This document shows, piece by piece, positions 29,386 through 37,659 of a stretch of 44,621 bases of DNA. Under the pieces are notes generated by a model. The model searched no databases and was not told the DNA's origin. It saw only the letters and a list, made by a program, of their open reading frames with translations. Every line of letters starts with the position of its first letter. Positions within the stretch are counted from its first letter, which is position 1. Source of the DNA: Planctomyces sp. SH-PL62 (GTDB lineage Bacteria; Planctomycetota; Planctomycetia; Planctomycetales; Planctomycetaceae); assembly GCA_945905295.1 (NCBI GenBank), contig CAMDPX010000034.1, forward strand, positions 1-44,621. Direction: 5' to 3'. The position numbers and the translations under genes are program-made.

Positions 29386-30561
29386 ATGTCCACGTTGCTT
29401 GATTGTGGAGTGCAATCTGCCACGCGTGTTGCTCAACCGGTGATCCGTTTCGATCAAGCCAAGGCCATCGCCGAGATTCACGGCTCGCCGACGCTGGTTC
29501 TGTCTCGCTCGGCGTTGCAACGCAACTACGAAGCGATGCGATCCGAGATGCCGGGCGTTGAGTTGTTCTACGCCGCCAAGGCCAACCCGGAATATCTCGT
29601 GCTCAAAAACCTGCGCGAGTTCGGTTCGTCGGTCGATGTCTGCTCGTACCGCGAGATGCAGGCCGCGCAGGCCGCCGGATTCATGCCGGACCAGATGATC
29701 CACACGCATCCGTGCAAGACAGTCGCCAACCTCGTCGATTGCTACACCGAGGGGCTGCGCTGGTTCACGTTCGACGCGCCATCTGAGATCGCCAAGTTCG
29801 TGAAGTACACGCCCGACGTGAATCTGATTCTGCGGCTGGCAGCCAGTTCGCAGTCGAGTTTGATTAACCTTTCCGCCAAGTTTGGATGTGCTCCGAAGGA
29901 GGCAGGAGAACTGCTGCGGCAAGCTCACCGAGCGGGCATGAACGTCAAAGCGTTGTCGTTCCACGTCGGCTCGCAGTGCCTGAACCCGGCTGACTTCCGA
30001 GCCATGCTGCTGCAAGCTCGCAAGGTCTGGGACGAGGGGGTGAAGATCGGCTGCCCGCTGGAAGTGCTCGACATCGGCGGCGGCTTCCCGGCTCCTTACA
30101 AGAGCGAAGTGATCTCGCTGGAGCTGTTCTGCCGCAGCCTGCAAGAGGCGTTGGACGACACGTTCGGCGACCTGGGTGACAGCGTCCGCTTCATCGCCGA
30201 GCCGGGCCGCGGCCTCGTCGCCGAATGTGCGACGCTGATCGTGCGCGTGCTCGGCAAGTCGAACCGCAGCGGCACGACGCAGTACGTGATCGACGACGGC
30301 CTGTACGGAGCCTTCTCCGGCATCGTCTACGACCACGCCGAATTCCCGCTGCTGGTCGAGAACGCCGAGAACCGCCCGCATCGCCCGTGCATCATCGCCG
30401 GCCCGACGTGCGACTCCGGCGACATCGTCTGCCGCGACCAACCGCTGCCCGACCTGGAAGTCGGCGAACTGGTCCTGGTCCCCACGATGGGAGCCTACTC
30501 CTCCGCCAGCGCCTGCGGCTTCAACGGCCTCGACATTCCGAGGTACGTCGAGGTGGAGTAA
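29386..30561 (+). CDS. Orn/Lys/DAP-type PLP decarboxylase (alanine-racemase fold)
   Basis: A 391-residue group IV decarboxylase. ATG 29386 has GGAG 8 bases upstream. The PLP lysine is Lys65 in FYAAKANPEYL; SFHVGSQ, GGGFPAPY, AEPGRGLVA and GPTCDSGD (substrate/dimer-interface Cys and Asp) follow in the usual order. Lengths near 390 fit ornithine/lysine decarboxylases and carboxynorspermidine decarboxylase. With homospermidine synthase 2 kb downstream, ornithine decarboxylation to putrescine for polyamine synthesis is the best guess. An unusually long leader precedes it. Confidence 0.88.
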   Translation: MSTLLDCGVQSATRVAQPVIRFDQAKAIAEIHGSPTLVLSRSALQRNYEAMRSEMPGVELFYAAKANPEYLVLKNLREFGSSVDVCSYREMQAAQAAGFMPDQMIHTHPCKTVANLVDCYTEGLRWFTFDAPSEIAKFVKYTPDVNLILRLAASSQSSLINLSAKFGCAPKEAGELLRQAHRAGMNVKALSFHVGSQCLNPADFRAMLLQARKVWDEGVKIGCPLEVLDIGGGFPAPYKSEVISLELFCRSLQEALDDTFGDLGDSVRFIAEPGRGLVAECATLIVRVLGKSNRSGTTQYVIDDGLYGAFSGIVYDHAEFPLLVENAENRPHRPCIIAGPTCDSGDIVCRDQPLPDLEVGELVLVPTMGAYSSASACGFNGLDIPRYVEVE

Positions 30562-30564
30562 GTC

Positions 30565-31065
30565 ATGACGAGTGCAGACAAGTCCGGGCCACCACGCCAC
30601 GCATCGGATTCACTTGAACAGCGCGAAGCTGAGTCCGCCGTCTTGGAACTTGTGCAAGCGAAATTGGGCTGTGCGCTCGTGCCGGAATCATTTTCGATCG
30701 GTGACGGCGTCTCTGTAAAGTTGGACGGCATCAACCGTGACCGTCATGTGCTGTGCGAGATCTATTGCCGCATCGGAAGACTCAAGGGAAGTCAACCCGA
30801 CAAGGTTGCCGCCGACATGCTCAAGCTGGTGTTGGTCGAGCGCGCTCTTGGTGGACAGTGGCAAAAGCTAATCTGCTTTGCCGATAACGATGCCGCCAAG
30901 TCTTTCAGAGGCAAATCATGGCTTGCCGCCGCTGTGACGCGAATGGGGTTTGAGATTCTCGTCGTTGAACTTCCTGCGGAGGTTAGAGAGCAACTCATTG
31001 CGGCTCAGCGTCGGCAAGTGATGGTCAACCAAAGCAACAGTACCTCGGACGACGAAGACACCTGA
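30565..31065 (+). CDS. Conserved-looking protein of unknown function
   Basis: A 166-residue protein starting 3 bases after the decarboxylase stop, so almost certainly co-transcribed. No family is assigned. The block HVLCEIYCRIGRLKGSQPDK followed by VAADMLKLVLVE looks like the compact core of a nuclease-like alpha/beta fold (Glu65, Lys74, Lys80), and GKSWLAAAVTRMGFEILVVEL reads as a helix and strand. I recall similar short proteins in planctomycetes, but the nuclease idea is only a fold impression. Confidence 0.65.
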   Translation: MTSADKSGPPRHASDSLEQREAESAVLELVQAKLGCALVPESFSIGDGVSVKLDGINRDRHVLCEIYCRIGRLKGSQPDKVAADMLKLVLVERALGGQWQKLICFADNDAAKSFRGKSWLAAAVTRMGFEILVVELPAEVREQLIAAQRRQVMVNQSNSTSDDEDT

Positions 31066-31071
31066 AAACCT

Positions 31072-31189
31072 CGCTCGGCGCGGGTCTTTCGACCACTTTG
31101 CTAGACCGCAGGTCTCCTCTTGTGCCTCGCGAAGACAATGGAGACCTTCGGTCGAACCCACGACGTGGTCAGGAGACCCTCGCCGAGCG
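31072..31189. repeat. Long imperfect inverted repeat, CGCTCGGCG family
   Basis: Arms 31072-31117 and 31140-31189 pair imperfectly, with CGCTCGGCG / CGCCGAGCG at the ends and GGTCTCC / GGAGACC at the inner edge. It lies between the decarboxylase operon and a toxin-antitoxin pair. Single copy here. Confidence 0.75.
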
Positions 31190-31283
31190 CAGTTCAGTCC
31201 GCTCGCTGAACCTCACGTTGACGCCTGATGGCGAATCACAAGAATGATTCGAGTCAGGCCAAAAGAATCTTGGAGACGGCGTC

Positions 31284-31526
31284 ATGCCCACGATCGAACT
31301 GATTGAGAGCTTTTCCCAATTCGCGCGGGCCAGGGTCGATCAGGCTGGGAGCGATTTGCCGATCGACGACTTGTACGACGAATGGCGTGCTCAGCATCCG
31401 CCGGCGGACGACCTGCTGGCGATCAAGGCTTCGCTTCGCGACATGGAACAGGGCGAGACCGGGCGGCCGTTCGATGATTTCGCTGCGGCGTTTCGGAGTC
31501 GGAACGGGATTCCCGAATCACCATGA
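31284..31526 (+). CDS. Putative antitoxin, addiction-module type
   Basis: An 80-residue acidic protein; its segment DLYDEWRAQHPPADDLLAIK, followed by GRPFDDFAAAFRSRNGI, resembles the small helical antitoxin-type partners encoded before ParE/RelE-like toxins in planctomycetes. Its last four bases (ATGA) overlap the toxin start, which is the main support for the role. Confidence 0.72.
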   Translation: MPTIELIESFSQFARARVDQAGSDLPIDDLYDEWRAQHPPADDLLAIKASLRDMEQGETGRPFDDFAAAFRSRNGIPESP

Positions 31527-31846
31527 CCTTTCGACTTCGCATCCTGCCACGAGCCGAGCAAGACGCCCAGCACATTTTCGACTGGCTGAGGACGAAATCT
31601 ACCGACGGAGCCATTCGGTGGTGGTTCGCGTTCGACGAGGCCGTTCACAAGCTTGTTGATCACCCATACGGCTACGGACTCGCTCCGGAAACTGAGTCGG
31701 TTCCCTACGAGCTTCGCCAATTCTTGTTCAAGACTCGGCGAGGCCGACGCTATCGGGGTGTGTTCGTGGTCGTTGGAGATGAAGTCCGAGTGCTCAGAAT
31801 CCGAGGGCCAGGCCAACGACCGCTTCAGCAAGACGAACTCGAATAA
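31523..31846 (+). CDS. ParE/RelE-family toxin
   Basis: A 107-residue protein with the pattern of the ParE/RelE toxin fold: FRLRILPRAEQDAQHIFDWL (strand plus first helix), WWFAFDEAVHKLVDHPYGYG, LRQFLFKTRRGRRYRGVF and a final strand VRVLRIRGPGQ. It would block replication (gyrase) or translation when the antitoxin is lost. Coupled to the upstream gene by a 4-base overlap. This is the second TA pair in the window; it is in opposite orientation to the one at 3043-3536. Confidence 0.85.
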   Translation: MTFRLRILPRAEQDAQHIFDWLRTKSTDGAIRWWFAFDEAVHKLVDHPYGYGLAPETESVPYELRQFLFKTRRGRRYRGVFVVVGDEVRVLRIRGPGQRPLQQDELE

Positions 31847-31912
31847 CGACGCAGGCTCGGTCCTTCACAGTAAGCTTGGCCGCGTTCATCCAGTTCCATC
31901 GGAGCCGAAATC

Positions 31913-32155
31913 ATGTCAGCTTCCTCGCCGGGCCGGATGTCGAAGATTGTCGAATTGTGGTTGGAGTCTTGCGGTCAGCGTTACTCGTTGTCGGAAGTTG
32001 GGCCAGATTTTGTGGTGCTTCGGAAGTCGGCGGCTGTTCCGAGTGGCCCCGCTACCGTGGTCATCGACATCGAGGGGCAACTCAAGCAAAGTCTGGTTCA
32101 AGTGCTTCCGACCGACAATGCGCACTCGCTCCACATCCCGTTCTCACGAGCTTGA
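31913..32155 (+). CDS. Small protein of unknown function
   Basis: An 80-residue protein (start ATG 31913). It reads as alternating strands: IVELWLESCGQRYSLSEVGP, FVVLRKSAAVPSGPATVVID, then IEGQLKQSLVQVL. This small beta-rich plan resembles short planctomycete proteins placed next to TA modules, but I cannot name a family. Position after the toxin gene (66 bases) could indicate a third member of that unit. Confidence 0.5.
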   Translation: MSASSPGRMSKIVELWLESCGQRYSLSEVGPDFVVLRKSAAVPSGPATVVIDIEGQLKQSLVQVLPTDNAHSLHIPFSRA

Positions 32156-32480
32156 ATCAAGCGCCAACCTCATTGGCTCGCCTCAACAATTTCTGGTCTC
32201 CGGGCTTTGAGTCGTTGAGTCTTTCATTACAATCTTTGCCATCGCGGTCGGGCTTGGATGCTGGCCGCTCTTCTTGCACGGTGGCGTTTGGCGAAGTCTT
32301 CGTCGGTGACGAAGCAGCGACGCCCCAGTTTTCTCGGGTGCGATCATGCCTCACGGCAAAGACATCACGACACGTTGGAATCTGAGTGCGCCCATGTCGG
32401 ACGGCATGTTGGGCCGTTGGGGTTTGCTCGGACTGGCTTAGCTTCTTTTCCCTTTAACACTGGAAACGTATCGAAACAAA
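32156..32480. other. 325-base gene-free region before homospermidine synthase
   Basis: No convincing gene or repeat. A possible -10 (TACAAT at 32228-32233) follows TTGAGT boxes at poor spacing, leaving a leader of about 240 bases before the ATG at 32481. I see no named riboswitch. Confidence 0.4.
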
Positions 32481-33962
32481 ATGCAGCACCAGATTCGATT
32501 TGACGGGAATTTGTTGATTCTGGGTTGTGGAGGCGTGGCTCAATGCACGATCCCGCTCCTGCTCAAGCACATCGAGATGCCGGCGGGGCGAGTCACCGTC
32601 ATGGATATGCGGGATAACCGCGAGCTGATTGCTTCGGCGTTGGGCCGGGGCGTGAACTTCGTGCAGGAACGGGTGACGAAGGGGAAGTACCGCGAGCAGC
32701 TCGGCCGTTATTTGGGGCCGGGCGACATTCTGATTGACCTCGCGTGGAACTTGCAGACGACGGATTTGCTCGACTGGTGCCGCCAACACGGTGTGCGGTA
32801 CATCAACACCTCGGTCGAAGTCTGGGATCCGTACCAAGGGATGTCTCGCCGGCCGATCACCGAGCAGACGCTGTATCACCGGCACATGCAGCTTCGAAAA
32901 ATGATCGACCGCTGGGGAGACAACCACGGCCCGACGGCGGTGCTCGATCACGGAGCCAACCCCGGCCTCGTGTCGCACTTCACCAAACAAGCGCTGCTGC
33001 AAATCTCGCGACGGATCATCGAGGACAAACCGCGCAACCGCCGCGTCCCCGCGCTGCGGCGAGCCATCGAACGGCTGACGTTCAACGAGATGGCGATGCT
33101 CAGCGGCGTGAAAGTCATCCACATTTCAGAGCGGGACACGCAGACGTCGAACAAGCCCAAGTCGGCTGACGAATTCGTCAACACCTGGAGCGTCGAGGGG
33201 CTGTACGAAGAGGGAATCGCTCCTGCCGAGCTCGGCTGGGGAACGCATGAGAAGCGATTGCCTCACGACGCTTGCGAGCACACGCACGGCCCGCGCAACC
33301 AAATCTGTCTGGAGCGGCGCGGCATCAACACCTGGGTCCGCTCGTGGTGTCCGTCGGGCGAGATGCGCGGCATGGTGATCCGACACGGCGAAGCCTTCAG
33401 CATTTCCGAACGACTGACCTGCGTGGACGAGGAAGGTGGAGTCATTTATCGGCCGACGGTCCACTACGCCTACTGCCCGTGCGAGGACGCCATCGGCTCG
33501 TTGGATGAACTCCGCAGCAATGAGTACCAGCGCCATCGGCACGAACGAATTCTTCGCAACGAGATTGTCTCCGGCGCAGATGAACTCGGTTGCCTGCTGA
33601 TGGGCCACGATTACAAGTCGTGGTGGATTGGCAGCATGTTGGACATCGAAGAATCGCGAGCTTTGCTCCCCGGCCAAAATCCCACGACGTTGCAAGTCGC
33701 CTCGTCGTTGTTGGGGGCGTTGTTCTGGATGATTCGCAATCCCGAAAAGGGAGTGAAGCTGCCGGACGATCTGCCGCACGAAGAGGTGCTCGACATCGCG
33801 ATGCCGTACCTCGGCCCGTTTATCTCACGGCCGGTGGATTGGTCGCCGCAGCTCAATGGCCACGACGTCTCGGTGAAGAAGAACGGCCGAGCGAACAAGC
33901 CGCGCGACAACGGCGACGACCACGAGGACTGGCAGTTCGAGCAATTCTTGATCGCGACGTGA
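32481..33962 (+). CDS. hss: Homospermidine synthase
   Basis: A 493-residue NAD-dependent homospermidine synthase-like enzyme of the saccharopine-dehydrogenase-like fold. NLLILGCGGVAQCTIPLLLK (about 13-32) is the Rossmann motif; AVLDHGANPGLVSHFTKQAL is the family block around the active site, and YINTSVEVWDPY follows the cofactor domain. It makes sym-homospermidine from two putrescines (or putrescine and spermidine), which suits the PLP decarboxylase upstream. The C-terminal 40 residues are polar and variable. It converges with the saccharopine-dehydrogenase-like gene. Confidence 0.9.
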   Translation: MQHQIRFDGNLLILGCGGVAQCTIPLLLKHIEMPAGRVTVMDMRDNRELIASALGRGVNFVQERVTKGKYREQLGRYLGPGDILIDLAWNLQTTDLLDWCRQHGVRYINTSVEVWDPYQGMSRRPITEQTLYHRHMQLRKMIDRWGDNHGPTAVLDHGANPGLVSHFTKQALLQISRRIIEDKPRNRRVPALRRAIERLTFNEMAMLSGVKVIHISERDTQTSNKPKSADEFVNTWSVEGLYEEGIAPAELGWGTHEKRLPHDACEHTHGPRNQICLERRGINTWVRSWCPSGEMRGMVIRHGEAFSISERLTCVDEEGGVIYRPTVHYAYCPCEDAIGSLDELRSNEYQRHRHERILRNEIVSGADELGCLLMGHDYKSWWIGSMLDIEESRALLPGQNPTTLQVASSLLGALFWMIRNPEKGVKLPDDLPHEEVLDIAMPYLGPFISRPVDWSPQLNGHDVSVKKNGRANKPRDNGDDHEDWQFEQFLIAT

Positions 33963-33977
33963 ACTCACCGATTTGAT

Positions 33978-34047
33978 GAGCGGCATGGCGCTAGCCGCCG
34001 GTGAAAGCCAGGATCGTGATTCACCGGCGGCTAGCGCCGTGCCGCTC
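33978..34047. repeat. TGAG-type palindrome, GCTAGC family, copy 2
   Basis: Inverted 27-base arms at 33978-34004 and 34021-34047, one mismatch, nearly identical to 22198-22271. It lies between two convergent genes, starting 15 bases after one stop and 2 bases from the other, and could also terminate transcription from both sides. Confidence 0.9.
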
Positions 34048-34049
34048 AG

Positions 34050-35156
34050 TCATCGCGAATTCAGCCTCACGCCGGGGCTGACGTAGTGCTGGCCAAAGCG
34101 ATTGGCGAGGAAGAGGTCGAAATCGACTTGTTCCTGCTTCACGAAGCCGGTCGTTGGCAAATGGCCGTGAACGTGCAGGTCGAGCACGGCGCAGATCGAA
34201 GCGGCCGTCGTAATCTGGATCGCCGACCAAACTTCGTCGCCATGCTGTTTGTGGTAGATCTTGCGAGCGTCCCAAAGCTGCACCATCTGTCCGTCGCGCT
34301 GGCCGGTCGCGGTGCAGAACACGACGACCACGTCTTGCAACGTGCGCGGGACGGCATTCTCCAGGATTTCTTTGAGCAACTGCCGACGGTCGCGCAGCCG
34401 CAGTTCGTCCAGCAGGAACAGCATTCGGTCGCGATGGCCGAGGTAACGGATCGTCTTGTAGTTCAGCTCGCGCAAGCGATCTTGAAACGTCTCGCACAGC
34501 GTGCCGAGTCCGCCTGACGTCGAGAACGCTTCATACTCGACGCCGTCGATCGAGAGGTGTTCGAGCCCTTCGAGCGGCCAGAACTCTTGGCGCTGGCCCT
34601 GATGGATGACGTCGCACGGATTGCAGTATTCGTTGATGAGCCCGTCGGTGGACCACGTCAGGTTGTACTTCAGCGAGTTGGTCGGGAACTCCGGCAGCGC
34701 CCCGACTCGCAGAAAGAGCGAATCGAGTGTTTCAAACTTGTGAGCCAGATGATTCGCCACGATGCCGACAAAGCCGGGAGCCAGTCCGCACTGCGGCACG
34801 AAGACTTGGCCGGGCCGAGCGGCTCCCGACAACGTGCGGACCACGCGCGTCGTCTCGACGTCTTCGGTCAGATCGAAATAGCTGATGCCTGCTGCCAGCG
34901 CGGCGCGAGCGACTCGTGGATTCAGCGAGAACGTCAGCGCCGAGATCACCGCCGCTTGACCGTTCATCGCCGCCGCGAGGTCCGCCTCGTTCGCCGCATC
35001 AAGGACCAATGTTTCGACGTCGAGCTTGGTCTTCAGCCGGTCGAGTGCCGCAGCATCGGTGTCACCCACGCAGACTCGGTAGTCGCCCGATTGGGTCAGC
35101 AACGTGGCGATCATTCGCCCGATCGTGCCGCCTCCCAGCAACAGAACATTGGTCAT
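34050..35156 (-). CDS. Saccharopine dehydrogenase-like NAD(P)-binding protein
   Basis: A 368-residue protein with an N-terminal Rossmann motif (VLLLGGGTIGRMIATLL, 4-20), VISALTFSLNPRVARAALAA and YFDLTEDVE, the cofactor-domain pattern of saccharopine and carboxynorspermidine dehydrogenases. PQCGLAPGFVGIVANHLA is the conserved link to the catalytic domain. It could act in lysine metabolism or in an alternative (carboxy)spermidine route; the neighbouring homospermidine synthase and decarboxylase favour a polyamine connection, though it is on the opposite strand. Confidence 0.85.
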   Translation of the reverse strand: MTNVLLLGGGTIGRMIATLLTQSGDYRVCVGDTDAAALDRLKTKLDVETLVLDAANEADLAAAMNGQAAVISALTFSLNPRVARAALAAGISYFDLTEDVETTRVVRTLSGAARPGQVFVPQCGLAPGFVGIVANHLAHKFETLDSLFLRVGALPEFPTNSLKYNLTWSTDGLINEYCNPCDVIHQGQRQEFWPLEGLEHLSIDGVEYEAFSTSGGLGTLCETFQDRLRELNYKTIRYLGHRDRMLFLLDELRLRDRRQLLKEILENAVPRTLQDVVVVFCTATGQRDGQMVQLWDARKIYHKQHGDEVWSAIQITTAASICAVLDLHVHGHLPTTGFVKQEQVDFDLFLANRFGQHYVSPGVRLNSR

Positions 35157-35173
35157 GTCGGATCATTCCGCTT

Positions 35174-35247
35174 GTAGTGACCGCATTCATGCGGTCGAGT
35201 ATCGACGTCATAATCTCAAAGCCAGACCCGATGAATCGGGTCACTAC
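35174..35247. repeat. GTAG twin-hairpin repeat (stem family GACCxxAT)
   Basis: Arms 35174-35196 and 35225-35247 start GTAGTGACC and end GGTCACTAC. Each arm is a self-complementary hairpin (GACCGCAT-TC-ATGCGGTC on the left, GACCCGAT-GA-ATCGGGTC on the right). The arms differ from each other at paired positions but each keeps its own pairing. The NHL stop codon is 3 bases away. Confidence 0.88.
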
Positions 35248-35250
35248 GAG

Positions 35251-36399
35251 CTAGCTCACATGCCGCAGGAACGATACGCGGCCTGTCAGCACCCACTCGA
35301 CGACGAAGATGTTACCGGCTTTGTCGAAGCAGGCATCGTGCGGATGAATGAACTTGCCGTTCGGCCATAACGCCCGGTCGACGCGCACCGGAAACTTGCC
35401 GTCGCCGAGCACGGTCTTCGTCCATTCGGGGTCGTAACCCAGATGCGTGATGACCTTGTTGTTCTTGTCGAACAGCGACACCCGCGCGTGAAGGTCGGGG
35501 ACCAGCAGCACATCGCCGCGGATGTCGAAGTGAGCCGGGAAACTGACCGGCGAGTTGAGCGCGGCCGCATCTGAGGTCATGCCGGGATTGCCGTTTTTGT
35601 CCTGTGTGACGAAGCCAATGTGCTTGCCGTCGAGCGTCAGGTACTGCAAGCGTGCATTCGCTCGATCGGCGACCACGAGCGATGGCTGTCGGCCGGGTCG
35701 GTTATCGAGCCACTGACCGTGCGGAGTTTTGAACTGTCCCGGATCAGAACCGAAGCCACCGAATGTGCGGACCCACTTGGCATCCTTGTCGTACTGATGA
35801 ATCCAGTGCGAGCCGTATCCATCGCCGATGTAAAAGCCGCCGTCGGGCGAGAAGGCGATGTTCGTCGGGTTGTACGGCGTCTTCGGATCGTCGTACTTGC
35901 CGGTTTCGAGCAGCCGCTCCTTCTTCCAGACAATCTCCCCCTTCAAGGTGGTCTTGGTGACGAGCCCCGTTCTTGTCGAGCAGAGATAGAGGAACTCCTC
36001 GTTCCCCTCTTTGCGAACGTCGACGCCGTGTCCGCCGGTGTGATACTCCTTGCCGAACGAACGGACGAACTTGCCGTGCGGATCGAAGACGACGATTGCA
36101 TCCAGCGGCTGCGGCGCGTGCGACCGGTGCGCGATGTAGACGAGCCCGGCTTCATCGACCGCCACGCCGTGTGTCTCGCCCCACTGGATGTGATCCGGCA
36201 CTTCGCCCCAACTGTGCGAGACCACTTCGTATTGAAAGGCTCCTGTCCCCAACACCGGAGCTTTCGTCCCGGCTTTGTCCGAAGCGTTCAGGATCATTGG
36301 GCTGACGCTGGCGGCGGCGGCGACGGCTCCAGCCGCGTGCAAGAAAGTGCGCCGAGTAGGCTCAGACGAAGCGGACGATTGTCGGCGCGAGGCAGCCAT
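35251..36399 (-). CDS. Tat-exported NHL/six-bladed beta-propeller protein
   Basis: A 382-residue exported propeller. ATG 36399 gives SSEPTRRTFLHAAGAVAAAA, a twin-arginine signal at residues 11-30; the longer frame runs through the repeat at 36479-36548. NHL-type blades include HGVAVDEAGLVYIAHR, NIAFSPDGGFYIGDGYG, TPHGQWLDNRP and PHDACFDKAGNIFVVEW. Such proteins are often annotated as peptidylglycine alpha-amidating-lyase-like, but enzyme activity cannot be assigned. It is divergent from the glycosyltransferase. Confidence 0.86.
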   Translation of the reverse strand: MAASRRQSSASSEPTRRTFLHAAGAVAAAASVSPMILNASDKAGTKAPVLGTGAFQYEVVSHSWGEVPDHIQWGETHGVAVDEAGLVYIAHRSHAPQPLDAIVVFDPHGKFVRSFGKEYHTGGHGVDVRKEGNEEFLYLCSTRTGLVTKTTLKGEIVWKKERLLETGKYDDPKTPYNPTNIAFSPDGGFYIGDGYGSHWIHQYDKDAKWVRTFGGFGSDPGQFKTPHGQWLDNRPGRQPSLVVADRANARLQYLTLDGKHIGFVTQDKNGNPGMTSDAAALNSPVSFPAHFDIRGDVLLVPDLHARVSLFDKNNKVITHLGYDPEWTKTVLGDGKFPVRVDRALWPNGKFIHPHDACFDKAGNIFVVEWVLTGRVSFLRHVS

Positions 36400-36478
36400 G
36401 ACAGACCCTTTCTGAGGAGTGAATGCGGTGCGGCAGGGACGATAGCCGTGGCCGAAATTGCCAGCAATCGAGAGATCG

Positions 36479-36548
36479 CCGTACCGCGACCGTTCGGGAG
36501 TGGTCAGATTGCGACAGAGCAGGCCGCTCCCTAACGGTCGCGGTACGG
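36479..36548. repeat. Palindromic repeat, GTACCGCGACCG family
   Basis: Imperfect 27-base inverted arms at 36479-36505 and 36522-36548 (three mismatches), starting CCGTACCGCGACCGTT. It lies in the divergent region between the NHL and glycosyltransferase genes, 31 bases before the latter's start. Single copy here. Confidence 0.82.
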
Positions 36549-36579
36549 TTTTGAGATCGTCTCTATACACTCAGAAATC

Positions 36580-37659
36580 ATGACTGCCACATCGCCTTTG
36601 ATTCTGTTGCTCGCGGATGCGTTCTCGCTGCGCGGAACGAGCGCTTACACGCTGCGACTGGCCGAGCAATTGCCGCAGCACGATTTCCGAACGCGGATCG
36701 TTTGCCCGTGCGCGCGAATGGTGAAACTTGACCGCCGCGACGAATTGCCCATCCAAGAATATCCGCATCTGCTCACGCCGCTGTGGGGGCAGTTGGTGCG
36801 GCGCTGGATGCTCACGGATGTTTGCGAAGACCCGCCCGCGCTGATTCACATTCAGTCGCGGCGGGTGCTGCCGCTGGGAACCTGGCTGGCGAAGCGCCTG
36901 GGCTGCTCGTTCGTGTTGACCGTGCATGACTTCTTGCAGCCTCGCGAATGCTTGCCGTTCTCGGCGACTTGGGGCCGCCGCATCATCACCGTCAGCGACG
37001 CGGTGCAGGCGGAACTGTTGCAACGCACGAAGCTCCGTCCGGATTTGATCTCTGTCATTCCCAGCGGAGTGGATGTTCCTTTCGAACCGCCGCGACCAGT
37101 GCTGGAACCGAATCGCACGCCGGTGATCGGCACCGCCGGACCGCTCGAAGCGGTCAAAGGCTTTCCGTATTTCTTGGGAGCCGCGCAGCGCGTCGCCGCA
37201 GCCGGCAACCCCGCCGAGTTTCTCGTTGCCGGAGCCGGTCCGGAAGAAGCCAACCTGCGCCGGCTCGCCCGCGAACTGCAAATCGCCGATCGAGTCACCT
37301 TCGTTCCCAACGTGCTCGATTTAACTTCGTCGCTGGCCGCGATGGACATTTTCTGTCTGCCCTCGCTGCGACAAGGACTCGGCACGCTGATGCTGGAAGC
37401 GATGTCGCTCGGCCGCCCCGTGATCGCCAGCGATGTCGATGGTGTGGATTCCGTCGTCCACGACAACGAAACCGGATTGCTGGTGCCGCCGTCGAACAGC
37501 GAAGCCCTCGCGCAACGAATGCTCGAACTGCTCCGTGACCCGTTCCGAGCACGCCGGCTCGCGGATGCCGCGCGAGAAAATGTACGCCGCGATTTCAGCG
37601 TCGCCCGCATGGCTCAACAAACCGTCGACGTTTATCGCAGCGTGCTCGGCCAGCCCTGA
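36580..37659 (+). CDS. GT4-family glycosyltransferase
   Basis: A 359-residue GT-B enzyme. The N-terminal half has LLLADAFSLRGTSAYTLRLA and FVLTVHDFLQP; the C-terminal nucleotide-sugar domain has VIGTAGPLEAVKGFPYFLGA, FLVAGAGPEEANL and DIFCLPSLRQGLGTLMLEAM, with the E-x7-E-type motif modified to include Glu in LMLEAMSLGRPVI. It transfers a sugar to a lipid, protein or polysaccharide acceptor. It has no partner genes here that would reveal which glycan it builds. Confidence 0.9.
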   Translation: MTATSPLILLLADAFSLRGTSAYTLRLAEQLPQHDFRTRIVCPCARMVKLDRRDELPIQEYPHLLTPLWGQLVRRWMLTDVCEDPPALIHIQSRRVLPLGTWLAKRLGCSFVLTVHDFLQPRECLPFSATWGRRIITVSDAVQAELLQRTKLRPDLISVIPSGVDVPFEPPRPVLEPNRTPVIGTAGPLEAVKGFPYFLGAAQRVAAAGNPAEFLVAGAGPEEANLRRLARELQIADRVTFVPNVLDLTSSLAAMDIFCLPSLRQGLGTLMLEAMSLGRPVIASDVDGVDSVVHDNETGLLVPPSNSEALAQRMLELLRDPFRARRLADAARENVRRDFSVARMAQQTVDVYRSVLGQP

